Source: Nitrososphaerales archaeon TH5893 (GTDB lineage Archaea; Thermoproteota; Nitrososphaeria; Nitrososphaerales; Nitrososphaeraceae). Taken from it: a stretch of 6,884 bases of DNA. A program made the translations under genes and the position numbers. The stretch's first letter is position 1. Every line of letters begins with the position of its first letter. The notes under the pieces are model-generated. The model ran no database searches, was not told the origin of the DNA, and saw only the letters and a list, made by a program, of their open reading frames with translations. Location: contig JAATVT010000157.1 in assembly GCA_014523685.1 (NCBI GenBank), forward strand, positions 1 to 6,884, written 5' to 3'. This document shows positions 1-5,943 of this stretch, piece by piece.

Positions 1-152
1 ATTTATCGCCATTAGAAATCGCAATGCTTTTGAATAGAATCCATGCCTTGTCGTCTGAGATGTTTCTCAGAAGATATGTGATTGATGGGACTGTAGTGCT
101 GGACAATTCCATACGAAAAATAATTTTTCAGTTAGGATTATTTATACCATGA
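1..152 (+). CDS. Possible C-terminal fragment of an unidentified protein (5' end outside window)
   Basis: A plus-strand frame starting at base 3 is open from the window edge to a TGA at 150-152, giving 49 residues. It begins LSPLEIAMLLNRIHAL and ends IIFQLGLFIP. The first part looks like an amphipathic helix, with leucines and isoleucines spaced at helical intervals, followed by a charged stretch (FLRRYVIDG) and a hydrophobic end. I do not recognise a family. The composition reads like real protein and the sequence turns strongly AT-rich directly after the stop, as expected at a gene end. A 49-codon open frame touching an edge could still arise by chance. No function is proposed. Confidence 0.42.
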   Translation, partial: LSPLEIAMLLNRIHALSSEMFLRRYVIDGTVVLDNSIRKIIFQLGLFIP

Positions 153-822
153 TGTATATTATATTGTAATATTAGATATTATATCATAAAATACTGGCTA
201 TACGTTAAACTCTAGTAAATGCACCCATAATTTGGTTCAAATAGTTTTAATAGGTTAGAATAGCAGGAATTCCCTTTTAATGGGAATGGGAATAAGGTTA
301 CTGCTGCCTCTTATTCGATTATAAATTCCAGTCCCTTCATGGGATAATAGTGTGCATATAGTCTGCAGAGCTATGATGGAACATTTCCCATCATTGGAAA
401 TAGAATAATTTATTCCTAAATCAATTGAGATAGGTTCACTTTTAAAAACACTAGAGAGTCAGTTGCTAAAGTAATACGCTTTTTACCTAGTGTTTCTGCA
501 CACAATATTGAAGCCTTATCATCTGATTGAACTATTTGAAAGTAGAATAAAATAGAAATATACCTAACTATCGATTACTATCTTCTCTATCTATATTTCT
601 GGACCGCGCGTACTATCTTCAAATTGTCTTGTACTTCAGTGCCTCTGTACCTTAACGTTTGTGCAATCATGATTCTGGTTGCATTTAGTTAGGTTTTGGT
701 GTACCTGTACTGTATTGGGGTCTAGTAATTTTTTTCAACCGACGACTATCTATTTTGATCGGGCTTTACTAGATACCTCTTCAGAGGCTATACAATTGAT
801 ACAAATGCATTGCTTGTTTGTC
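153..822. other. Gene-poor AT-rich interval with short inverted repeats
   Basis: No intact gene is visible on either strand between the fragment at the left edge and the GlmS stop. Several open stretches of 25-55 codons occur (for example on the minus strand around 410-580) but none has a credible start, and competing frames look equally protein-like, so I do not call them. The interval contains three short hairpin-forming inverted repeats centred near 278, 338 and 392, a seven-T run at 729-735 on the plus strand, and a near-palindrome CCTCT-TC-AGAGG at 776-787. On the minus strand no T-rich stretch follows the GlmS stop closely enough to call a terminator. Confidence 0.6.
269..401. repeat. 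Cluster of three short inverted repeats
   Basis: Three small inverted repeats lie in 133 bp: ATTCCC-7 nt-GGGAAT at 269-287, TCCC-5 nt-GGGA at 332-344, and ATTTCC-7 nt-GGAAAT at 383-401. Their centres are about 60 and 54 bp apart and their arms resemble each other. They could be protein-binding half-site pairs, short RNA hairpins, or chance in AT-rich DNA. The arms are only 4-6 bp, so evidence for function is weak. Confidence 0.3.
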
Positions 823-2589
823 CTATTTCACGGTAACAGATTTAGCAAGGTTTCGGGGATAGTCTGGATCAATATTCTTTATTAGAGCCAAATAGTACGC
901 AAGAATCTGAAGAGGTAAGACTTCAATAATAGGATATAGAATACTCTCCCCAATAAAAGGAAGCTTCAGAAATATGTCGTACGCCTCATTAGGTTTATTA
1001 GAAATACCAATTATCGTAGCACCTCTTGTCTTTATCTCGCGGGCACTGATGATATTATCGCAGTGGGTCCTGTCATCAGGGTTGATTATTATTACATATG
1101 TATTTTTATCGATTAATGCTAGCGGGCCATGTTTTAATTCACCAGCAACAATCCCTTCAGCATGGATGTACGACAGTTCCTTGATTTTCAATGCACCTTC
1201 GAGTGCGATAGGATAATGAATTGATCTACCAAGTAGATATATATCTCTAGCCTGTCGGAGTTTGCCTGCAATAGCTTGTATTTTAGTTTCTTGGTCCAAA
1301 ACTTCTCGTGATGCCTCAGCAAGAAATATTTTGTTGGCTTGAAAGCCCAAGACGTAATTGCACAGTCTATCTACTATCGCATAGATCAAAGATAATTGAG
1401 CTGTGAAACTCTTAGTAGCTGCTACTCCTACTTCAGGACCACATTCGATCTCTAAAAATGAATCGCTCATTCTGGCCAAGGAAGAGGTTGGAATATTCAC
1501 AATTGAAAGTATTTTGGATCCGATCTGCTTTGCAACCCTTGCGGCCTCTAAAACGTCAGCTGTTTCACCGCTCTGAGAGATAGCAAGCAGGACAGATGAA
1601 TTATCTATGCTTTCAAGGGTATATGGAAATTCACTTGATACTATAGTTTCGCAGTGAATTTTCGCTAGATTTGATAATAAATATTTAGCAATTAAAGCAC
1701 AATGATAACTTGTTCCGCTCGCTGTTATATATACAGTCCTAGTGTCTCCTAAGATATCACAAAATTCTTTTATCTTGCCCGACTTCTTAATTCCTGCTTT
1801 TTCGACTACTGCAGGCTGTTCATGTATTTCCTTGAGAGTATGAAAAGCATATTTTCCTTTGTCTAATGACGACCCTTCCCATGCTACTTGTGTAGTCTCC
1901 CTATTAACTGCATTTCCTTCAAAATCAAATAATTGAAGGGCATTTGATTCGATTATCGCAATATCTCTATTATGTAAGAATATTGCCTTGTCAGTGTGTT
2001 TGAGAAAGCCCAAAACATCGCTTGAAATGAAATATCCTCCGTCCAGCGATCCGATAATGAGTGGCTGATCACATCTGGACCCACATATCCTTCCATCCTC
2101 AAAAGCTGCTACAAATGCGTAGGCACCCTTAAGTCTCCTGCATGTTTCAATTGTGGTTTTTTTAATGTCTTTCTTGGCATAATAGCTTTCAAGAAGGTGC
2201 GCAATTACCTCACTATCTGTATCGCTCTTAAATCTGTGTCCTAGACCGATAAGTTCATTTCTTAACTCGCGATGATTTTCTATGACTCCATTATGGACTA
2301 TGGCTATACTATTTGTACATCCGTAGTGTGGATGGGCATTTTCTTCTGTAACTCGACCATGAGTGGCCCATCTTGTATGCCCAATACCTGTATGACCAGG
2401 CATTATGCCTAGGTTAAATTTTTCAGTTACATTAGATACATTACCTACACTCTTTCTAACAATGACCTTGCCATCGTTTATTATTGCTATTCCAACGCTA
2501 TCATAACCTCTATATTCCATCTGTTTAAGACTATCTACCAACAATGGCGCTGCATTCAACTGCCCTTTGTAACCTATGATTGAACACAT
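823..2589 (-). CDS. glmS: Glutamine--fructose-6-phosphate aminotransferase (isomerizing), GlmS
   Basis: Cytosolic enzyme that makes glucosamine-6-phosphate from fructose-6-phosphate and glutamine, the committed step to UDP-GlcNAc. The 588 residues are close to the usual length (about 600). The N-terminal class-II glutamine amidotransferase domain (about 2-225) opens MCSIIGY, so Cys2 becomes the N-terminal nucleophile; this fixes the ATG start. Other active-site residues are present: R73-W74 in GHTRWATHG, H86, N100-G101 in VHNGVIENH, and D125. Two SIS sugar-isomerase domains follow (about 280-415 and 445-575), with SGTSYH (S294), SQSGET (338-343), and E464/K468/E471/H487 in the ALEGALKIKE...ELKHGPL block. 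The C-terminus PRNLAKSVTVK carries K583, which matches the E. coli lysine that forms a Schiff base with the sugar. No key residue is missing. It lies 112 bp downstream of the protease gene on the same strand, probably with its own promoter. No glmS ribozyme is expected or seen. Confidence 0.98.
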   Translation of the reverse strand: MCSIIGYKGQLNAAPLLVDSLKQMEYRGYDSVGIAIINDGKVIVRKSVGNVSNVTEKFNLGIMPGHTGIGHTRWATHGRVTEENAHPHYGCTNSIAIVHNGVIENHRELRNELIGLGHRFKSDTDSEVIAHLLESYYAKKDIKKTTIETCRRLKGAYAFVAAFEDGRICGSRCDQPLIIGSLDGGYFISSDVLGFLKHTDKAIFLHNRDIAIIESNALQLFDFEGNAVNRETTQVAWEGSSLDKGKYAFHTLKEIHEQPAVVEKAGIKKSGKIKEFCDILGDTRTVYITASGTSYHCALIAKYLLSNLAKIHCETIVSSEFPYTLESIDNSSVLLAISQSGETADVLEAARVAKQIGSKILSIVNIPTSSLARMSDSFLEIECGPEVGVAATKSFTAQLSLIYAIVDRLCNYVLGFQANKIFLAEASREVLDQETKIQAIAGKLRQARDIYLLGRSIHYPIALEGALKIKELSYIHAEGIVAGELKHGPLALIDKNTYVIIINPDDRTHCDNIISAREIKTRGATIIGISNKPNEAYDIFLKLPFIGESILYPIIEVLPLQILAYYLALIKNIDPDYPRNLAKSVTVK

Positions 2590-2660
2590 TAGAGATGTTA
2601 TACACCACTCGATTAATACTGTATAGCGGCAATTAGTCTATGTGATGTCTCTTTTGGGCA

Positions 2661-2671
2661 AAATTTTATAG
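2661..2671 (-). promoter_or_regulatory. Candidate TATA box for glmS
   Basis: Read on the minus strand the sequence is CTATAAAATTT, a good archaeal TATA box in the gap between the protease stop and the glmS start. Transcription starting about 25 bp downstream would give a leader of roughly 50 nt. A weaker alternative, a TATACAGTATTAAT-like sequence at about 2612-2625, would give an almost leaderless mRNA, as is common in these archaea. I see no Shine-Dalgarno sequence before the ATG, so the choice between the two is open. Confidence 0.45.
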
Positions 2672-2701
2672 TTGCTCTGTGTCCAGGAAAAGTAAACCTG
2701 C

Positions 2702-3433
2702 CTACTGATCGTCTTCACAAATTACGCTGGCGTCCTCAGGATATGAAGGATATGTATTATCACGATTATAGCTTCCTAACTTCCAATAATTCGCTTCAAT
2801 CACTGCTTTAATCTCGCATTCAGAAATATTGTCTGTCCCATCATTAACTTTTTGGGCCATAAGGTTTCCATCAAAGTTCGCATGTCCCAAACCAAGAGCA
2901 TGACCCATTTCATGCTTAGCTACCTGTTCTATTGCCATAGTATCTAATTCGTAACCATAAGGTTCTTTCAATATCGTTACTCTTGCATTATCCAAAAAGT
3001 CATATTGATCAAACGTAGTTGTAGTCTGTCCTGCTATTTCTTCCCCCCTTTTCGTTTCCTCACTTCCATCGCGAAACTCAATAGTTATATCAGATACCGT
3101 CATGGTTGACACTCTTTCAAGATCCAAAGGATCAATCTTCGAATCCCATTCCTCTATTGCATTACGGACCGCATCTTGCTCTTCCTTTGAACTGTCAGTA
3201 TCGTCTATATTGTATGTGAGTTTTCCGTCTTGTAGGTCGTTTCCCCACGTACAGCAAATTTGGATGGAGTTTTCCTCTTCAAAGTCTTCACTTAAGTACT
3301 CATTATTATCATTGTCTTTATCAGAACTTGCTGCTGCTAGCATTAGGGAGATCGGGGAACATAAAAAAAGAATCAGGTACACCAGAAATCCAGAAAGTAT
3401 TGCTATCGAAAAAGACTGTACACCGTGATACAA
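2702..3433 (-). CDS. Secreted matrixin-like zinc metalloprotease (metzincin)
   Basis: A 243-residue exported endopeptidase. Residues 1-36 form a signal peptide: a short N-region, a long hydrophobic stretch (about 8-33) and a likely cleavage site after LAAA. An acidic Asp/Glu-rich stretch follows (about 38-56). The catalytic domain starts near GKLTYNID (70-77) and holds the complete zinc motif HEMGHALGLGH, with H174, H178 and H184 as ligands and E175 as general base. The downstream LMAQ supplies the Met-turn (M192). No classic PRCGxPD cysteine-switch propeptide is present; mature cysteines are C60, C61, C206 and C239. The start is inferred: an in-frame TAA lies three codons upstream, no ATG precedes the hydrophobic segment, and TTG at 3433 sits about 33 bp from a TATA box, implying a near-leaderless mRNA. 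The natural substrate is unknown; surface-protein turnover or nutrient scavenging are guesses. Confidence 0.9.
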   Translation of the reverse strand: MYHGVQSFSIAILSGFLVYLILFLCSPISLMLAAASSDKDNDNNEYLSEDFEEENSIQICCTWGNDLQDGKLTYNIDDTDSSKEEQDAVRNAIEEWDSKIDPLDLERVSTMTVSDITIEFRDGSEETKRGEEIAGQTTTTFDQYDFLDNARVTILKEPYGYELDTMAIEQVAKHEMGHALGLGHANFDGNLMAQKVNDGTDNISECEIKAVIEANYWKLGSYNRDNTYPSYPEDASVICEDDQ

Positions 3434-3460
3434 AGGTCGTTATTAGAGCGTATTCCTTGA

Positions 3461-3472
3461 ATATATATAATT
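3461..3472 (-). promoter_or_regulatory. Candidate TATA box for the metalloprotease gene
   Basis: On the minus strand this reads AATTATATATAT. Its centre is about 33 bp upstream of the TTG at 3433. With the usual 25-27 bp from TATA box to transcription start, the mRNA would begin only about 6 nt before the TTG. This supports TTG as the true start, with no Shine-Dalgarno sequence needed. Confidence 0.55.
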
Positions 3473-3756
3473 TTAGACATTTTATTCATGGTTATTCTAT
3501 TATATGATTTTTGGGAATGAATTGACTATTTCTGGATAACTTAAAAGTTGAAATTACTACTTATGTTCCTACAGTAATGTATACAAATCAAACATGTTTT
3601 TAACATCAAGTTCCATCGTATACCAGATGTAACGTCATCTAAGCAAAACATATTATTTGATATATCAAGACCGATACTGAGTGTGACTGGAAAACATAAT
3701 AGTTATCTCAAGTTGATTACAAATAGTTCTGTCCTATACTGGCTGTCTCTTCATCA

Positions 3757-4006
3757 TTAACGCCCTCCATGATCTTTTACTTTTTCAAGGATATCAAGTA
3801 ACTCCATTATTCCTAATTATTAACTCTATTATCTCTATTCTCAGATCAATGGTGTGTTCAACGCTTTTGTCAACGTAAACAACTTTCCTTATTCTATAAT
3901 AATTTCTTTGCCACATAATTCTCCATTCTTTAAGGCATGCGCCGCAAAAGTGTGGCCCCACAGGATTTGTATTACTGGTCCTTACAAAGAGGTGATTTAT
4001 AAAAAA
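3757..4006 (-). pseudogene. Possible decayed small gene with a CxxC motif
   Basis: On the minus strand this stretch is protein-like but split between two frames. One frame, open from 4006 to a TGA at 3794-3796, includes NPVGPHFCGACLKEW and then RKVVYVDKSVEHTIDLRIE; its only plausible start is the GTG at 3961, giving 55 residues. A second frame is open over GHTFAAHALKNGELCGKE, is then interrupted by many stops, and opens again as ATG at 3807 for a 16-residue amphipathic end (MELLDILEKVKDHGGR) stopping at 3757-3759. A TATA-like TTTATAAATC lies at about 3995-4004. A small zinc-binding protein inactivated by frameshifts would fit, as would an intact 55-residue GTG-start protein. Plus-strand frames here are also partly open, so chance is not excluded. 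No family is recognised. Confidence 0.3.
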
Positions 4007-4147
4007 TTACGAAATCTATTAATTCTGTATTGATACATCCCTTAATTAGCTACTTTTAAAGGTTGGAGCTGTTTACTCTATTAGGTCAGCTCATTAGGTT
4101 TATTCCCATTTGATTATATACTGACCTTAACTTTCCAATCCACGGAT

Positions 4148-4169
4148 ATTCAAAAGAAATTCAAAAGAA
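4148..4169 (+). repeat. Perfect tandem 11-bp repeat upstream of the surface-protein gene
   Basis: The unit ATTCAAAAGAA occurs twice in direct succession. It ends about 30 bp before the TATA-like box of the gene starting at 4234, a position where archaeal activators or TFB recognition elements can act. It may equally be slippage in A-rich DNA. Confidence 0.5.
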
Positions 4170-4200
4170 ATGGTAAAAGCAGAAAGTATTAATTCACAAG

Positions 4201-4210
4201 TATCTATATG
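4201..4210 (+). promoter_or_regulatory. Candidate TATA box for the 521-residue surface protein
   Basis: TATCTATATG is centred about 29 bp upstream of the ATG at 4234, so transcription would begin within a few bases of the start codon (leaderless or nearly so). No Shine-Dalgarno sequence precedes the ATG. This spacing favours ATG 4234 over the in-frame TTG at 4228. Confidence 0.42.
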
Positions 4211-4233
4211 TAGATAGATAGTAGAGATTGTGC

Positions 4234-5799
4234 ATGAGCTACGCTGGAGTATCTATTTTCAATAGATGCAACCATGCAAGGAGGTTTTTATTCATTGTGT
4301 TCCTACCAATAACATGCATCTTTTTGCTGCTTTCTATCCATATACAAGGTGTTCTAGTAACACAAGATTCCGAGATGCATGCGGTAGCTCAGCTTGGTAG
4401 TTTAGGCGGTAACATAATTGAACAAGCCTACGGGACAGAATCAACTCCAAATTTAACTTCAGGGGTCAATTCCAAATATGCTCTGAATGAAACACAATTC
4501 TTGACCCATACAGATTCTATCCATGGTATCCAAATCGATTATCCATTCAATTGGAACATTGTCCTTCCAGATGCAGTAGGTAGTCGCAATGACACTGCTA
4601 GTAAAAACAAGGATTTACAGGTAATTTCTAAATTTGCTTCTCCCACCCGTGAAAATGTTACAATCATGATAGAAAACTTAGTCGATGACCAAAATAATCC
4701 TGACTCAGTTAAGGAATTTATTGATACGGTTTTAAACGAATCTCGTAACGCATTTGCAGAGTATCGCCTCCTTGATCTAGGAATCAGCCCTAATTCAGGT
4801 TCGAATCTTACCATAAATGCTACAGAGCCTGTAATTTATAACCTAACCTATTCTGCCGATCAAAGTGATAGTAGTGATCGTTCTCACATAATGGGAATGG
4901 ATGTCGGTGCAATAGCTAATGAAACTGCGTATATCATTTCATACCAGGCCCCTGTAGATAACTATGCCAAGTATTTACCAGATGTTCTTAAGATGATCCA
5001 CTCCTTTAAAGTTAGTGATTTAAACAAGGCCACAACGCCAAAGTCGTCTTCTCAAGCTACGATTTCGTCCTCCCCAAATTCCACTTCAAATGCGTCTTCA
5101 TTGTCTAGAGAACAGACAACAAACCTAACTGCCTCTTCAAATGCGTCTTCATTGTCTAGAGAACAGACAACAAACCTAACTGCCTCCCCCTCTAGTCCAG
5201 AACCAGCCACATCTACACAACAGACAACTCCTCCTGCGCCTAGCACTACCGCCGATTCTGCATATCCATCCACACAACAACTCTACCCCCCAGGCTATTC
5301 ACCCTATCCACCAGAGGGCTATTCACCGTATGTGGACTCGCCATATGCAGGCTATTCACCGTATGTGGACTCGCCATATGCAGGCTATTCACCGTATGTG
5401 GACTCGCCATATGCAGGCTATTCACCATACCTAGACTTACTGCCATATGCAGATTATCCCCCATACATCGTGATAGACCCCATTATTCCTACGCCACCTT
5501 TCATTCCTCCTGTAGATGGTAATCCTACTATAACAAGTTATAATACCTTCAACGATACTGCTGGAGTATTTCATATTGTAGGAGAAGTTGAGAATTCGTC
5601 ACCTTACCTTGTTACTTCTGTCCAAGTAGTAGCTACATTTTATGATAGCCTAGGCCAACTTTTATACTTCGATACTGTATTTACAAACCCGCCCAACATA
5701 TCAGCCGGCCAAATAGCATTTTTTGACTTGGCCATCCCTCCGGGAACTCTTCCGGTAGATAGAGTCAGCCAATGGACTTTGCGTTTGGTCTGGCAATAG
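4234..5799 (+). CDS. Exported PsbP-like / FxLYD-domain protein with Pro/Tyr repeat linker
   Basis: A 521-residue protein from ATG 4234; an in-frame TTG at 4228 would add two residues but fits the promoter less well. Residues 11-17 are basic (RCNHARR) and 18-42 strongly hydrophobic, a signal peptide or N-terminal anchor. Residues about 90-262 resemble a PsbP-like domain: GIQIDYPFNW near the start, a central long helix, and AYIISYQAP...YLPDVLKMIHSFKV at the end. A Ser/Thr/Asn linker (about 265-345) contains a perfectly duplicated 17-residue unit. A Pro/Tyr-rich segment (about 346-415) contains three identical GYSPYVDSPYA units and a degenerate fourth. Residues about 430-521 look like an FxLYD-type beta-sandwich (VVATFYDSLGQLLYFD, then a PGTLPVD turn). 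About 17 N-X-S/T sequons suggest heavy N-glycosylation. Function unknown; a surface adhesin, binding or wall-spanning role is inference. Domain names come from pattern recognition. Confidence 0.88.
   Translation: MSYAGVSIFNRCNHARRFLFIVFLPITCIFLLLSIHIQGVLVTQDSEMHAVAQLGSLGGNIIEQAYGTESTPNLTSGVNSKYALNETQFLTHTDSIHGIQIDYPFNWNIVLPDAVGSRNDTASKNKDLQVISKFASPTRENVTIMIENLVDDQNNPDSVKEFIDTVLNESRNAFAEYRLLDLGISPNSGSNLTINATEPVIYNLTYSADQSDSSDRSHIMGMDVGAIANETAYIISYQAPVDNYAKYLPDVLKMIHSFKVSDLNKATTPKSSSQATISSSPNSTSNASSLSREQTTNLTASSNASSLSREQTTNLTASPSSPEPATSTQQTTPPAPSTTADSAYPSTQQLYPPGYSPYPPEGYSPYVDSPYAGYSPYVDSPYAGYSPYVDSPYAGYSPYLDLLPYADYPPYIVIDPIIPTPPFIPPVDGNPTITSYNTFNDTAGVFHIVGEVENSSPYLVTSVQVVATFYDSLGQLLYFDTVFTNPPNISAGQIAFFDLAIPPGTLPVDRVSQWTLRLVWQ
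5084..5185 (+). repeat. Perfect 51-bp tandem duplication (Ser/Thr/Asn linker)
   Basis: Two adjacent 51-bp copies (5084-5134 and 5135-5185) are identical at every base. Each encodes a 17-residue unit, SNASSLSREQTTNLTAS, carrying two N-glycosylation sequons (NAS and NLT). The absence of any synonymous difference means the duplication is recent or kept homogenised. The length is a multiple of three, so the frame is kept. Confidence 0.95.
5317..5451 (+). repeat. 33-bp tandem repeats encoding GYSPYVDSPYA
   Basis: Three perfect 33-bp copies start at 5317, 5350 and 5383, each encoding GYSPYVDSPYA. A fourth, diverged copy of 36 bp (5416-5451) encodes GYSPYLDLLPYA, and a partial, older unit (GYSPYPPE) precedes the array from 5293. 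Perfect identity among the central three beside diverged edge copies is the usual pattern of expansion and contraction inside an array. Confidence 0.95.
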
Positions 5800-5943
5800 C
5801 TAGCTTAAACTAGTTTGCATTCTAGTTTCTGAAACCCAGAACCGAATTGGAAAGTTATTGGTTGGGCGTTTTGCCGAAGGTGATATGACTTCCACTACAT
5901 AATTAATCATCCATTTCTCCATTTCAGGAATTAAGTTACCCAT
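5800..5943 (-). CDS. Possible 47-residue small protein overlapping the propeller stop
   Basis: An ATG at 5943 opens a 47-codon frame ending in TAG at 5800-5802. It begins MGNLIPEMEKWMINYVVEVI and ends with a basic, Arg/Thr-rich part. Its first 8 bases overlap the end of the propeller gene (ATGGGTAA), the arrangement expected for translational coupling, and its stop directly abuts the stop of the facing plus-strand gene. It could be a true small gene, the remains of a longer propeller C-terminus separated by a frameshift, or a chance ORF. No signal peptide or known family is seen, and no independent promoter can be argued for. Confidence 0.28.
   Translation of the reverse strand: MGNLIPEMEKWMINYVVEVISPSAKRPTNNFPIRFWVSETRMQTSLS
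5807..5828. repeat. Inverted repeat in the convergent gene junction
   Basis: AAACTAG (5807-5813) and CTAGTTT (5822-5828) form perfect 7-bp arms around an 8-nt loop, directly after the plus-strand stop at 5799. It might form a hairpin at the 3' end of that transcript. There is no T-rich run after it, which archaeal termination normally needs, so I do not call it a terminator. It also lies inside the possible 47-codon ORF. Confidence 0.4.

Larger units (their letters stand above)
3434..4233. other. Long intergenic interval between divergent genes
   Basis: About 800 bp separate the minus-strand protease from the plus-strand surface-protein gene. The left part (3473-3756) holds nothing I can support beyond AT-rich DNA. 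The middle (3757-4006) contains a coding-like but frame-broken minus-strand stretch, listed separately. The right part (4010-4233) has a tandem 11-bp repeat and a TATA-like box for the gene starting at 4234. No structural RNA gene is recognisable. Confidence 0.55.

Noticed and set aside
410..580. Minus-strand open stretches with protein-like wording in 153-822
   Set aside because: Overlapping frames on both strands looked equally plausible, none has a good start codon, and all are short. Chance in AT-rich DNA cannot be excluded.
679..885. Plus-strand 68-codon ORF across the glmS 3' end
   Set aside because: It runs antisense into the certain GlmS C-terminus, has a weak start and an unconvincing composition. 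Treated as a chance ORF.
974..1216. Plus-strand ORF inside glmS
   Set aside because: It lies wholly antisense to the conserved second SIS domain and is a shadow of it.
2683..2700. CAGG/CCTG hairpin after the protease stop as a terminator
   Set aside because: The arms are only 4 bp with a 9-10 nt loop, and the short T-rich part is too brief to call an archaeal terminator.
2590..2701. Possible glmS ribozyme or riboswitch upstream of glmS
   Set aside because: The gap is only 112 bp, shows no such structure, and the glmS ribozyme is a bacterial (mainly Firmicutes) element. The gap is better explained by a TATA box.
3102..3428. Plus-strand 108-codon ORF antisense to the protease
   Set aside because: Ser-rich translation arises from the complementary strand of the acidic N-terminal part of the protease; no independent promoter or motif.
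4279..4300. Twin-arginine (Tat) signal in the PsbP-like protein (ARRFLF)
   Set aside because: RR is followed by hydrophobic residues, but the upstream Ser/Thr is missing and the following segment is very hydrophobic, fitting a Sec signal or anchor better.
5317..5451. Repeat array as a CRISPR candidate
   Set aside because: The 33-bp units are directly adjacent with no spacers, are in frame, and encode a regular peptide.
4539..5464. Three minus-strand ORFs within the PsbP-like gene (4539-4814, 5052-5273, 5246-5464)
   Set aside because: All are antisense shadows; the repeats in the last two simply mirror the 51-bp and 33-bp repeats of the plus-strand gene.
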